Shown one piece after another: positions 42,687 through 53,936 of a stretch of DNA of 64,000 nucleotides; position 1 is the first letter of the stretch, and every line of letters starts with the position of its first letter. Made by a program: the position numbers and the translations under genes. Under the pieces are notes generated by a model. The model was given only the letters and a program-made list of their open reading frames with translations. It searched no databases and was not told the DNA's origin. Origin of the DNA: Bufo bufo (lineage: Eukaryota; Chordata; Amphibia; Anura; Bufonidae); NCBI RefSeq assembly GCF_905171765.1, contig NC_053397.1, positions 110,005,295 to 110,069,294 of the forward strand. Reading direction: 5' to 3'.

Positions 42687-45600
42687 CTAGGAGAATTTTC
42701 TTTGAGATCTCCAAGGGGACAAAATTTGGAGGAAAGTGGGTCTTGACCGTGACTCCCAATGAGAGATTTCTTCTAGTCTATATATCTGGTCTACTTTGTT
42801 AATCCAATGATCAATACAGGGGATCTCGGGAGACAGCCAGTGAGTCGGTAAGAGTAGTCTGGCTGCTGCTAATAAGAGAGAGAAGAGTGTTGATTTATAG
42901 GGGGCCACTCCCCCTATTCCCAAGGATAACAAAGTTAGTTCAGAAGAGCAGGGGAAAGAGGTCTGGCAAATCTGCTTGCTCAGTTTAATTATGTTGTGCC
43001 ACCAGGGATTGATTAGTTCACATGACCACCAGATGTGTAAAAAGGAGCCTTTGGCCCTGTTACACCTCCAGCAGATATCAGAGGCATTTGATTTATACAT
43101 ACATGTCTTATCTGGAGTCCTGTACCATCTCGTAAGGACTTTATAACTGTTTTCTTGGATACGTATACACCTAGAGATCTTGTGGGGAGAGATCAGTGCT
43201 TTAGCTATCTCGGGGGGTGTCAGGGTCCGCTGAAGGTCTTTCTCCCAGAGTCCAGTTACTGCAGGTTTGGGCATAGAATAAGGAGATTTCAGCTGCTTGT
43301 ATATTGTGGAGATGATTTTGGGAGGGTATCTTTTGTTACCTATCATTTCTTCAAACCAGCTAGTTACGCTTGAAGGAGGAGTTTTCCTTGTGAGAAGGAG
43401 TGATTGGGATCTAAGGAAGCGCATAAGGATAGGGTTGCGAATCTGTGTTTTAAGCATTTTGCAGATTTCAGGGTCTGGGAGTATGCAGCCATCCTGATCC
43501 AGAAATTGTGAAATGGCAACCTCCGAGAACCTCAGGGAGATAGGGCAGCTTTCCCTCAGATCCTTGGGAGCCAGATCAATAACATCCTTTATAAGCATAA
43601 GAGGAGAGGGTAGTGATAAGGCCCTGAAGCTGAACGAGAACCATCTCCAGACCTTTAAAGTATTCCGGATGAGGGGATTAGGTATTGAGCTTGGTACCGG
43701 AGGATGTCTGTCAGCCAGCAGAAGGGCCCTAATAGGGGAGGGTAGTAGGGCATTTTCCAGTATGAGCCAGGATTTATGAATTGGGCTTCTAATCCAATCT
43801 ACAACTCTTGAAAGCTGGATGGCCCTCATGTACGTCTCTGGGTCAGGAAGTCCAATTCCCTCTTTAGCTCTAGGCTTGGTTAGTGTATCAAAGGAGATGC
43901 AGGAATTTTTACCTTGCCAAATGAACTTGCGTATATGTTTATTCAGGGAAGCAAAGTAGGATTTAGGGATATCAATAGGGAGCACTTGCATCAAATAAGT
44001 GAGTCTAGGTATAACCAAAGACATAAGAATGTTCTTTCTTCCAAACCAGGAAAGGTATGGAAAGTCCAATGAGTCCAGCTGGGCTTGTATGGATAATAGA
44101 AGGGGTTTATAGTTTAGTTGAAATAGCTCTGGCAGGTGGGGAGAGATCTTTACCCCTAGGTATGTTAATAATTGGGTTTGCCAATTGAATGGGGGGTTTA
44201 TCTGGAGGGACGAAAGACTAGGGGGGGAGAGGCCAACATGCAAGATTTGGGATTTGGAGGGGTTGACTTTAAAGTTTGACAGTGAACCAAAAAGGCTAAG
44301 TTTTGATAATATTTTGGGCATGGATTCATGTGGGTTAGTGGTCAGGATCAGTAAGTCATCTGCAAATGCTGCCAGTTTAAATTCATGGCCCCCAACAGTC
44401 AAACCTCTGATCTCTTTATCTTGTCTAAGTGCTTTCAGAAGTGACTCCCTCACCAAGACAAATATAAGAGGTGAGAGTGGACAGCCCTGTCTCGTTCCGT
44501 TTCTTATTGGAAAGTGGGAGGGCATGAGCCCATTGACTGACATGGACGCTGAACAGTGGGTATACATTGAAAACACAGCATTGATGTACGGTTCTGGTAG
44601 CTGAAATTTTGAGAGGATCAACCTAATGTATGTCCAATCCACTCTATCAAATGCTTTTTTAGCGTCCGTGCCAATCATGACCAGGGGGGTGGCTTTATGA
44701 GAAGCGTAGTATAAAGCATTTAATATCTTGGTGGTGTTAGCCTTCCCTTCACGTCCCTTAACAAATCCCACTTGATCAGGATGGATCAAGTCGGGTAGTA
44801 AGTTTTGCAATCTTGTGGCTAATATTTTGGCTAAAAGTTTGATGTCAACATTGAGTAAAGATATAGGACGGTAGTTGGAACAGGGGGTGGGGTCTTTGCC
44901 CTCTTTAGGTATAATTGTGATAGTGGCTTTTGTCATATCAGAGGAGAGTGGGTGGCTGGCTAATGCGCGGTTACAGATGGGGAGCATAAAAGGCAGTAAT
45001 ATCTCCCTGAAGGTCGAGTAGTAGGATATGGGGAGACCATCAGGGCCGGGGCATTTTCCTTTAGGGGTTGACTTAATGGCTGTTGTTAGTTCTAGGGCAG
45101 TGAATGGCTTAGACAGAGATTCCTGTTATAATGAAGTTAGGGACAGGAGATTGAGGGTGTCTAAGAAGGATTCACTGTTGGCCTCTCTTCCCAGATAAGG
45201 GTTTGGATGATCAGGGGATGGAAGATTGTAAAGAGACTCATAAAACAGCCTAAATTGTTCAGCAATCTCTTCTGCTTTAAAAAGTTGAGTGCCATGAGGG
45301 GACTTGATGCAATGAACATATTGGGAATTTCTTCTCTGCTTTATTCTTTGCATCATGTACTTTGAGGCTTTATTGCCATGAGCGAAGGTTTTTTGTGGGG
45401 CAGACAAGAAGAACTTGGCTGAACGCTCATTTAGTAAGTTTTTTAGTTGAGTTCTGAGAGAAGAGAGTTCCGACAGTTGGTGGGCGAGTAAAGATTGCTT
45501 ATGGGCTTTTTCTGCCTTGTGTATTTTTGATAGTAATGTAGTGAGTTTTTTCTCAGATTCTTTCTTAAGAAAAGAGCAGAAACTGATTAGTCTGCCTCTA

Positions 45601-46114
45601 ATATATGCCTTATGGGCGTCCCAAAGGACCTGAGGGGATATCTCAGGGGTATTATTGATTAAGAAGTACTCCTCTAGGAAGGAGGATATTTGTGACTTAT
45701 GTTTGGCAATGACCAGCAGGGACTCATTGAACCTCCGACCTGAGTGTCTATCAGACTTGACATCCAGGCGTATATCACAATAAATAGGGGAGTGATCAGA
45801 TAGGGTAATGTCACCTATCCGAGAGGATGAGCAGAATTGTAGTTTTTCTATTGGAATTAGAATATAGTCGATTCTGCTATATGAGTTATTGTCTCAGGGT
45901 TAAGGCAGCGCCATATGTCTACCATACTCAAATTGTAGAGCTTTGTGTGTAACAATTTAAGAGCTCTCGTTGACACAGGGGATTTCTTTGAGGATGTGTC
46001 AATGAGTGGGTTGAAGGCTAAGTCTCCGGCTATGACCAGAAAACCTTCCCTATGGGCTTCTACTAAAGCGAGGATATTGATGAGCCAATTAATCTGGTCT
46101 GTATTAGGAGCATA
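42687..46114 (-). pseudogene. L1-B ORF2: end of endonuclease, RT and C-terminal domain
   Basis: Reading on minus: YAPNTDQINWLINILALVEA and EGFLVIAGDLAFNPLID (endonuclease, about 46110-45985), a linker with stops, then an open 766-codon stretch (44987-42687) holding reverse transcriptase. RT blocks include KEGKDPTPCSNYRPISLLNV, GTDAKKAFDRVDWTYIRLIL, NGTRQGCPLSPLIFVLV and FADDLLILTTNP (catalytic FADD at about 44355-44366), then a long C-terminal region with CWRCNRAKGSFLHIWWSCE, a Cys-rich motif. The first part is broken by stops near 45900 and 45060-45130. It is inactive, but the RT section is well preserved. Confidence 0.9.
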
Positions 46115-46336
46115 CAGTTGCAAGAAAAAGTATGTGAACCCTTTGGAATGATATGGATTTCTGCACAAATTGGTCATAAAATGTGATCTGATCTTCATAT
46201 AAGTCACAACAATAGGCAATCACAGTCTGCTTAAATTAATAACATACAAATAATTAAATGTTACCATGTTTTTATTGAACACACAATGTAAAAAACATTC
46301 ACAGTGCAGGTGGAAAAAGTATGTGAACCCTTGGAT

Positions 46337-47344
46337 TTAATAACTGGTTGAACCTCCTTTGGCAGCAATAACTTCAACCAAACGTTTCCTGTAGTTGCAG
46401 ATCAGACGTGCACAACGGTCAGGAATAATTCTTCACTATCCCTCTTTACAGAACTGTTTCAGTTCAGCAATATTCTTGGGATGTCTGGTGTGAATGGCTT
46501 TCTTGAGGTCATGCCACAGCATCTCTATTGGGTTGAGGTCAGGACTCTGACTCGGCCACTCCAGAAGGCGTATTTTCTTCTGTTTAAGCCATTCTGTTGT
46601 TGATTTACTTCTATGCTTTTGGTCGTTGTCCTGTTGCAACACCCATCTTCTGTTGAGCTTCAGCTGGTGGACAGATGGCCTTAAGTTTTCCTGCAAAATG
46701 TCTTGATAAACTTGGGAATTCATTTTTCCTTCGATGATAGCAATCCGTCCAGGCCCTGACGCAGCAAAGCAGCCCCAAACCATGATGCCCCCACCACCAT
46801 ACTTCACAGTTGGGATGAGGTTTGGATGTTGGTGTGCTGTGCCTCTTTTTCTCCACACATAGTGTTGTGTGTTTCTTCCAAACAACTCAACTTTGGTTTC
46901 ATCTGTCCACAGAATATTTTGCCAGTACTGCTGTGGAACATCCAGGTGCTCTTGTGCAAACTGTAAACGTTTGGACAGCAGTGGCTTCCTCTGTGGTATC
47001 CTCCCATGAAATCCATTCTTGTTTACTGTTTTACGTATCGTAGATTCGCTAACAGGGATGTTAGCATATGCCAGAGACTTTTGTAAGTCTTTAGCTGACA
47101 CTCTAGGATTCTTCCTCACCTCACTGAGCAGTCTGCGCTGTGCTCTTGCAGTCATATTTACAGGACGGCCACTCCTAGGGAGAGTAGCAGCAGTGCTGAG
47201 CGTTCTCCATTTATAGACAATTTGTCTTACTGTGGACTGATGAACAGCAAGGATTTTGGAGATACTTTAATAACCCTTTCCAGCTTTATGCAAGTCAACA
47301 ATTCTTAATCGTAGGTCTTCTGAGAGCTCTTTTGTGCGAGGCAT
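46337..47344 (-). pseudogene. Tc1 transposase with two nonsense codons
   Basis: The natural start is ATG at 47344 ([20 protein letters not shown]). A TAA interrupts the helix-turn-helix at about 47267 (AGKGY, stop, [13 protein letters not shown]). The catalytic domain is otherwise intact: [14 protein letters not shown] (Asp), WVLQQDNDQKHRSKSTTEWL (Asp) and [20 protein letters not shown] (Glu). A second stop, TAG at 46438-46436, comes after QFCKEG where the family has Trp, and the frame then runs on to its natural end at 46337 (RLVEVIAAKGGSTSY). The two stops are single-base changes, so the copy decayed after insertion. Confidence 0.9.
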
Positions 47345-47694
47345 CATTAACATCAGGCAATGCTTCTTGTGAAAAGCAAACTTAGAACTGGTGTGTGTTT
47401 TTTATAGGGCAGGGTAGCTGTAACCAACACCTCCAATCTCATCTCATTGATTGGACTCCAGTTGGCTGACACCTCACTCCAATTAGCTCTTGGAGATGTC
47501 ATTAGTCTAGGGGTTCACATACTTTTTCCACCTGCACTGTGAATGTTTACATGGTGTGTTCAATAAAAACATGGTAACATTTAATTCATTGTGTGTTATT
47601 AGTTTAAGCAGACTGTGATTGTCTATTGTTGTGACTTAGATGAAGATCAGTAATATATAAAGACTCCTGTACTCCACTTGAGTTTCAATGCAAA

Positions 47695-47765
47695 GCTTTT
47701 ATTTTAGTGCGGTTCCAGTCAAAACATTTTCGGCTGAGAAGCCTTCTTTAGTGTAACTGGAGAGG
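47695..47765 (-). other. Hammerhead-ribozyme-like remnant in PLE-2 3' region
   Basis: On the minus strand, ctaaagaaggcttctcagcc followed by gaaa (47751-47728) has the layout of a minimal hammerhead core: a CUGANGA-like box, a short stem II (ggct/agcc with a tctc loop) and GAAA. The box reads CTAAAGA, so the essential G5 is an A. Flanking ccagt (47759-47755 region) and actgg can pair as stem I. Penelope elements are known to carry such ribozymes. This copy should be inactive through the G5 change. Stem III cannot be assigned with confidence. Confidence 0.45.
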
Positions 47766-49280
47766 CATACAAAGTGTCATAGATGAATATACAATAATCA
47801 CAATAGGTATAGAATCAATTGTATAGTACATATAATATCGCAAAAAGGTGCGTCACAAACAAATATCAGGTAGTATATCGAATATATTATATACAAAAGG
47901 GGGACGTGTCGATATGGCACGTGAGGAGAGCATTAGCTGTCATCTGGGGATCCAGCAGGATCATCATCGGAGTGGTCTGTGGTCAGTAGGTGGTTTGAGG
48001 TGGTGCGCTTTTCTCATGGTGAGACTGTGGTGCTTCACTGGTTACAGAGTTGGTCAATGGGTAGCAGTAAGTGGGGTTAAGGAACATAATTTGCGGAGTG
48101 GGACAGAGAATATGCAAAAACCGTATTCTATGGACCGTATCATAGAAACCAAAATTGAACGTGGTGTACATAAACAAGTTTATATATCATATGCTATAGG
48201 CTAAACAATGTTTCATCACAAGTGGTTAGACAGTCTAATTACATGCAGAGTCCGCTGGGTAAGGATTTCGCAACATATTGTTAAGACAGACTGGGTATAG
48301 ATTATACAACATATTAGAACAGGCTATTGTCTCTATATGAATACCATATAGGAGAGTAGTTCAGTAGCCACTTATTCATTGTTAATTCTTACCCGGATTA
48401 TGGCCGCATCGAATCCGAAAAAAAGCTTGAATAAGAAGAGTTTCCTCTGTGGTCGGCAGGGATGCTGCTGTTTGTATGGGCTCTGTGTCCCTTTCTGGCA
48501 TGCGGTCCGGGAGGCTATAGCCTGTATTCCGGATTGCCATGCTGCCGGTTGTGTCTCCGTTCCCCTTATGTGGGATCCGGCTGCGCAGCGTGGTTGGAGG
48601 GGCGGGTCCTAGCTGACGTACTTCCGGGTACAGTGAAGATGGCGTCCGGAGCTTCTCAAGTATAATTGCGCATGCGCGCGCTGCGTCCGTGCGGCCGCTG
48701 GGGTGATCAGCTGTTGTCTGCCACTATGTGCAGACTCGCATGCGCCTGGATGCGATCCTGCTGACAGTTAGCTATTAGGATAGTGGGGGAAGCGCTGGGA
48801 CTGTGGTTTGGGAGGGTAAAGCTTCTGAATTGTCATATTTACCTGTGGAGGTCCATTGGGGGAGTATCTATCATATTTACCTCTTAGTTGGTCAACCAAT
48901 GGATTCGTTTGTCTATAGATGTCATATTTACCTATGGATGTCCATCAGAGCAGTGTCTGTCATAATTACCTCTAGATGATGACCAATGTAGTAGGCTATA
49001 AAGGATATGATCTATTCAGTTCCCATCAGGAATTAAGATGAGGATCAATATCTGCTCTAGAATATGAATAGAGGTATTGTTAGAGCTGCTTGTTTTAGGA
49101 AAAATCAATGTCTGTAACCTATATTTATGTTATCTGTGGTTCATGGGGTAGTTCATGTGATAGATCTGCACCCGAAGTTCATGCTGTGTATTATATAGAT
49201 GGAGGTTCATTTTCCACATATGATTGCCTGTGGGCACCGTTAGCGCCGCCGCATTGGTTTAAGTCTATGTGCTTTAGGGA

Positions 49281-51164
49281 TCATATAAAGCTTCCTATGT
49301 CATAGTCCCGATTTAGACCCTTTGGTTCGAGTGTTTGAAGGCGGTGTATCCACATGGCTTCCCTGGTCATGAGGAGGCGTGATAAATCTCCGCCCCTTCT
49401 GGGAACTGTTACTTGTTCCACTACCTGGAACCGTAGTTGGGCGATGGTGTGACGTTTGGCTGTGAAATCTGCGGGAATGGGCAGGTGGTTGTTTTCACAT
49501 CGGATATTAGACTTGTGCTGGCATATTCTGTCCCTAATGGTCTGTGTGGTTTCGCCCACGTAGGTCAGGCCGCATGGGCATTTGATGGTGTAGACTACAT
49601 TGGTTGAGTCACATGTAAAGTAACCCCGTATTGGGATCCCTTGTCCTGTAAGAGGGTGGAAGATTTTGTCCCCCTTTGTGACGTGTGAACATTGCGTACA
49701 ATGCAAGCAGGGGAAAGTGCCCTTGCGTTGCGTTTGTAGTAATAGTTGTCTTGGGTTCTTGATGTTGGAGCCCACATCTGCCCTCACAAGCATGTCTTTT
49801 AGGTTTTTGGGGCGTCTATTGCATGGTAGGAACGGAAGTGAAAATGCCTCGATGTGCGGGTACGCCTGATGTAGGAGGTGCCAATGTTTCCGTAAGATGT
49901 GTTGTATCTTGTGGGCAAAGGGGTGAAATGTGTGCACAAAGGGTACCCTTTGGGCCTGTTTTTCCCTAATTTTTTGGCTGGGTTTTAGGCATTCTTTTAT
50001 TACCGTGTCGGGATAGCCCCTGTTTAGGAAGCGTGTGGACATTTCGTCCAATCTCTTTTCCTTAATTGCCGTGTTGTCGACTATGCAGGATATTCTTTGG
50101 AATTGCGATCGTGGAAGGGATTTTTTCATACTGGTAGGATGGAAGCTGGAGAAATGTAATAGACTATTGCGGTCGGTCGGTTTAGTGTGTAGAGTGCCGT
50201 TGAGATCCTTGGAGACTGTAGTGTCTAGAAAGTTAACTGATGTACTGCTGTGGTGTAGGGTGAACTGAAGTTCAGGCCGGATGGAATTCAAGTAGGTGAG
50301 GAAGTTTTGTAGTGATTCTGTAGTGCTGTTCCATATGCAGAAGACATCGTCTATATATCTTTTCCAAATGACTACATGTTGTTGGAATTCTATGTTCGTG
50401 TAAATATGGTCCTCCTCTAGCGTGGCCATGTAGCAGTTGGCGTATGGTGGTGCCATGTGTGCCCCCATTGCGGTCCCTTGTTTTTGAATGAAGAATGTGT
50501 CTTCAAGCAGAAAGTAATTTTGGGTAAGTACAATTTGGAGGAGGTCCATACACAGTGAGGAGATTTCAGGTCTGGTGCCCGTTGTCTCGAGTAATCTCTT
50601 AGTGGCAGCTAGACCCTTGCTGTGTGTAATTGATGTGTAGAGGCTTACAACATCAAGGGTAGCCAAAATGCAGTCTGGTTAAACCTGTTTAATGTCCCTT
50701 ATGAGGTGCAAAAATGTGGACGTGTCAAGGAGGAATGACTTGGTGGTTTTAACTTTTGGTGTGAGGACCTTTTCCAGGAATTCAGAGATGGGAGATAGAA
50801 TGGAATCAGAGGATGAGACTATAGGGCGTCCTGGGGGTTTGTTGAGACGTTTGTGGACTTTGGGTAGTATGTACATTACAGGTGTTATCGGGTGTTTTTT
50901 GGATAGATAAGATATTGTTTCATTGTCAATGGTGCCCTTGCCTAGGTGGGATGTCAGTACTTGTTGGATGTTGTCCCTGATGGCTGAGATGGGATTACGT
51001 GACAGACGTTCGTAAATGTTAGTGTCATTTAGTTGTTTATGGATTTCCTCGAGGTAGTCCCTCTTGTCCATAACCACCAAAGACCCGCCCTTGTCGGCCG
51101 GCTTGATGGTTAAGTCCTTGTCTTTTTGAAGGCATAATAGAGCATTACGTTCATCCTGTGATAA
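49281..51164 (-). pseudogene. Penelope reverse transcriptase with GIY-YIG nuclease, one stop
   Basis: The frame is open from the truncation point at 51164 except for one TAA at 50681-50679. Segments: KPADKGGSLVVMDKRDYLEE, HPITPVMYILPKVHKRLNKP, GRPIVSSSDSILSPISEFLE, then after the stop ILATLDVVSLYTSITHSKGL (RT motif A), YFLLEDTFFIQKQGTAMGAH, and IWKRYIDDVFCIWNSTTESL (catalytic YIDD), then NFLDTTVSKD. The C-terminal nuclease has VVYTIKCPCGLTYVGETTQT and IRDRICQHKSNIR, matching GIY-YIG with its Tyr and Arg. A Cys pair block (FPCLHCTQCSHV) precedes it. The RT and nuclease motifs are all kept, so only truncation and one stop disable it. Confidence 0.92.
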
Positions 51165-51248
51165 ATGAAGATCAGATCACATTTTATGACCAATTTGTGC
51201 AGAAATCCATATCATTCCAAAGGGTTCACATACTTTTTCTTGCAACTG

Positions 51249-51583
51249 TATATGTTCACAAATGTGAACAGTGATTGTCCCACCTGGCCTTTGAGGATGA
51301 GATATCTACCATCTGGATCTTGTATGTGGGATTTATATTGAAAGGGAAGGCCTCTATGGAAGCCTATACCAACTCCTCTCGAGGCGGCACCCCCAGCCCC
51401 ACAGTGGAATCAGCTGGGAAATTTAGAGTGAGAAAGATTAGGGTATTTATCATGTTTGAAATTTGTTTCCTGGAGAAAGACTACTGAACATTTCTCTTTA
51501 TTTAGCAGAGAGAAGATCTGGCATCTTTTAGAGGGGGATCTCAACCCCTTGACATTGTAAGATACTAGTCTGAGATCAGACAT
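51249..51583 (-). pseudogene. L1-B ORF2 endonuclease N-terminal part
   Basis: ORF2 starts at the ATG at 51583 with MSDLRLVSYNVKGLRSPSKR, followed by CSVVFLQETNFKHDKYPNLS. The YNVKGL and LQET motifs are the Asn and Glu blocks of the apurinic-type endonuclease that nicks the target before reverse transcription. A stop follows at about 51410 (SKFPS, stop), and the frame then changes several times before the Tc1 insertion at 51248. The remainder resumes at 46114. Confidence 0.85.
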
Positions 51584-52588
51584 ATTCGGGTATTTCAAAG
51601 GGTGTACAGGGGGCTGTAGATAGCTTAATAAAAGGGCAATGACCAACCAGTATTAGGAGGAGAGAGAGGGTGCCACCTCAAGGAGAACATTCCAATAGCC
51701 ACCACTTCAGACGGCCACAACTCTGCGTTTTCTTTCTCAGCACTACCTTCAATTCACACATATGAAAGATTGTTAGGCTAGATCTTGAGTACCTGTCAAA
51801 GCAGTAAAAATAAAAAACATAAAGTGTAACAAGAAATAGAAGCCAAAAATGATTAGTTATTCGCCATTCATGGTAGAACTTGACATCTTTGTCTCCCTGG
51901 GTGGATGGCATAAGGGGGGAAAAGGCAAAAATACCTAGGAGCAGCAACTCCCTCTATGGAGTCAGTATAACTGGAGAATCTTAATGATGGAAAACCCATG
52001 GGCTTGTATAGAACTAGGGAACACTCATTTTTTAAAGCTGTAATAGCCGAGAGTGGATGAGGGGGGGGGAGGGGTTTAATCTTTTTTGTTCTATAGAGAA
52101 GAGAGAGCTGGGCAGATTTTTGTTGGAGGCAAAGGTATAGGGGTGGGGACTCCACTTTTCGTGATTTGTGGGAGGTAGGACTTTATGATACGGGAGTTAA
52201 CTCATCTATCACATAGACTACATTTTTAGATAAAAAACTATCCTAGCCTAAGAACAGATGGGAGAGGGATCCCTACTGTCTCGTCGTCCAATACTGAGTG
52301 GAGATAGGGCGTAACTGGATGTAGTGAGAGTATGAGTACCTATATCACCACTCAGTATAGAAAGCAGAGTCATGTGGAGAGTACTGAATAAATGTAGTAG
52401 TGGTAGAAAGTCCCGTAGAATAAATCCTGTAGCTCTCTATTCACAGGGAGGGAAGTTGGAAGCTGGTCACTTATCTGACAGAGCTAGACGCTTAGGGGTG
52501 GAAGAAAAGTTCCCTCTTCTGGACCTTTGGAGCTTTGGGGTGCGGAGAGGCTTCCAGGGTGTCACTGAAGGCAGGTCCGGTAAGGTGG
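51584..52588 (-). other. Inter-ORF region of L1-B
   Basis: About 1 kb between ORF1 stop and ORF2 start. No conserved frame is recognised. The length is greater than in mammalian L1 but the block is bounded on both sides by L1 coding sequence, and no insertion with clear ends is evident in it. A G-rich run lies near 52060-52072. Confidence 0.6.
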
Positions 52589-53560
52589 TCATATTCTGAA
52601 TTTCTGGACCATGTCCCAGTTTTCTATGGGTAATGGAGAAAGCTGAAGGAGGTCGTAAGCTTTATCCAGGTCACTGAAGGAGGAAATGTGGATGCGACGA
52701 CTATCATGGAGAAAGGAAAGTCCAAATGGAAATGTCCATCTATAAATGATCTTGTGGTGACGTAACCAGTCTGTGAGTGGCTTCATTGCCTTATGTTTTC
52801 TCAGTGTTGATTGAGCTAAATCCTGGAAGATGGTGATAGTATTATTTTCCCACTCTACTGAGCTGGAGTTTCTGGAACTTTCCAGTATGGCTTCTTTAAC
52901 TGGAAAGTGCAAAAACTTGCAAATCACATCTCTGGGTGGTTCGCTAGCTTGCGGCTTTGGGCGGAGTGCTCTGTGAGCCCTTTCAATTAGGACCTCATGT
53001 GCAGAGTCCGGACCCAGTAGTTTAAGGCAGATCTGGATAACCGTTTCAGGAATATCTACTGCTGGAATTGTTTCAGGAATGCCTCTGAAGCGGAGGTTGT
53101 TCCGCCTACTCCTGTTTTCTTGATCTTCCATTGCGGTATATAAGGCGTTAATATGATTCTGAGCTAGGGATAAGCTGGAGGACACCTCGCTCTGGTGTTG
53201 TAGGATTGTGGCCTGGGTTTCTTCCAAGGTTTCCACCCTCCGGCCTATGTGGCGTACGTCCTCCTTTATTGAGGAGAGGTCCAGGCTAAGGGGTCCCAGA
53301 GCGTCTGCCAGGGCTTCTTTAATATAAGCTCTGGAAATGGGTAGGCAGTCTATATCACCGGGATCTTCCCCTACCTTATCGCCGCCTGTAGCCGTTGCCT
53401 GCTTGTGGCTTGAGCAAGGTGTTCCGGGCGCCATCTTGGATTCCCTGCTCACTGCTGCAGCAGCCGCCTTTTTAATAAATTTCTCCATTTCTCCGGATTG
53501 GCTCAGAGATCGGGTATGTCCCATCTGGTCAGCGGTTTTCTGGCCACCTATTTTGACCAT
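52589..53560 (-). CDS. L1-B ORF1 protein, open frame of 323 aa
   Basis: ORF1 protein binds element RNA and is needed for L1 retrotransposition. This frame is unbroken. Residues about 1-80 form a variable, low-complexity head (MVKIGGQKTADQMGHTRSLS). Residues about 95-150 form a coiled coil (IGRRVETLEETQATILQHQS, then NHINALYTAMED). The RRM-like domain starts at QENRSRRNNLRFRGIPETIP and continues through IERAHRALRPK. The C-terminal domain has VICKFLHFPVKEAILESSRN and ITIFQDLAQSTLRKHKAMKP. The start ATG lies 100 bases from the element's 5' end. Intact ORF1 with broken ORF2 is common in L1 relics. Confidence 0.88.
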   Translation of the reverse strand: MVKIGGQKTADQMGHTRSLSQSGEMEKFIKKAAAAAVSRESKMAPGTPCSSHKQATATGGDKVGEDPGDIDCLPISRAYIKEALADALGPLSLDLSSIKEDVRHIGRRVETLEETQATILQHQSEVSSSLSLAQNHINALYTAMEDQENRSRRNNLRFRGIPETIPAVDIPETVIQICLKLLGPDSAHEVLIERAHRALRPKPQASEPPRDVICKFLHFPVKEAILESSRNSSSVEWENNTITIFQDLAQSTLRKHKAMKPLTDWLRHHKIIYRWTFPFGLSFLHDSRRIHISSFSDLDKAYDLLQLSPLPIENWDMVQKFRI

Positions 53561-53825
53561 TTTGAGGTCCAGTGCGCTGAAGGTAAGGAGCTATGAGGGA
53601 TATGCTGGCAGGAGAGCTGCACCTCACACAACCATCCGACTCTGGTGCCGACTCCACCCCCTTCTGTTTTCATTTTTAACATGTTTGGACATCATGACCT
53701 AAAGTATGCACATTATGTTGTCTGCCCACCCTACTGAAAAAAAATTGTATGAACAATAAACAGCTTAAAGAAGTTTGTGAATTTACATGTTTCACAAATA
53801 CCACATTTGCTTAAACAGTAATTAA

Positions 53826-53936
53826 AGGGGTTCTCCAGGAATTAAGAAAATGACATTTTGAAATATTGCTTTATTATAAATATATTCCCAAATACCTTTC
53901 ATTAGTTATAGTGGCTCGTTTTGTCTAGGGAGCAAT
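53826..53936 (+). mobile_element. Left part of a MITE-like repeat split by L1-C
   Basis: Starts aaggggttctccaggaatta and runs to tctagggagcaat at 53924-53936. The same 13 bases recur at 63725-63737, where the repeat continues as cattaggagaaataaaatag. The joined order makes one non-coding repeat interrupted by L1-C. The ggggttctcc start is the kind of end seen in short DNA transposons; its other end lies beyond the window. Confidence 0.7.

Larger units (their letters stand above)
47651..51164 (-). mobile_element. Penelope-like retroelement (PLE-2), 5'-truncated
   Basis: An 11-base target duplication, atgaagatcag, flanks the element at 47640-47650 and 51165-51175 in the right arm of the Tc1. 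On minus the element begins inside the reverse transcriptase frame (5' truncation), runs to the GIY-YIG domain ending at 49281, and then has a 1.6-kb 3' region. That region holds a hammerhead-like remnant (about 47695-47765) close to the 3' end, the position usual for Penelope elements. It has more complete coding than PLE-1. Confidence 0.93.
46115..51248 (-). mobile_element. Tc1-like transposon in L1-B, itself split by PLE-2
   Basis: The terminal inverted repeats start cagttgcaagaaaaagtatg at the left and, inverted, cagttgcaagaaaaagtatg at the right, with TA at 46113-46114 and 51249-51250. The match continues for about 85 bases to the point where the Penelope insertion (47651-51164) breaks the right arm; the rest of that arm is at about 47520-47640. 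Without PLE-2 the transposon is about 1.6 kb. An inner repeat with agtatgtgaaccc gives an IR/DR-like layout. Confidence 0.95.
42368..53660 (-). mobile_element. Full-length antisense L1 (L1-B) split by Tc1 and Penelope
   Basis: A perfect 17-base target duplication, cttctgttttcattttt, flanks the element at 42351-42367 and 53661-53677. On minus the order is a 100-base leader, ORF1 (53560-52589), a 1-kb inter-ORF region, ORF2 from 51583, and a 3' UTR ending in an A-rich tail (seen on + as tttttattttttttata near 42364-42380). A Tc1 (46115-51248) interrupts the endonuclease part of ORF2. Without it the L1 is about 6.2 kb, full length for the clade. It lies in intron DNA antisense to PLA2G4A, 41 bases from the exon. 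Confidence 0.93.

Noticed and set aside
49281..50666. RT plus GIY-YIG protein as a novel nuclease or defence-like system
   Set aside because: The domain order, the truncated 5' end, the target duplication and the RT motifs are those of a Penelope-like retroelement, an established class.
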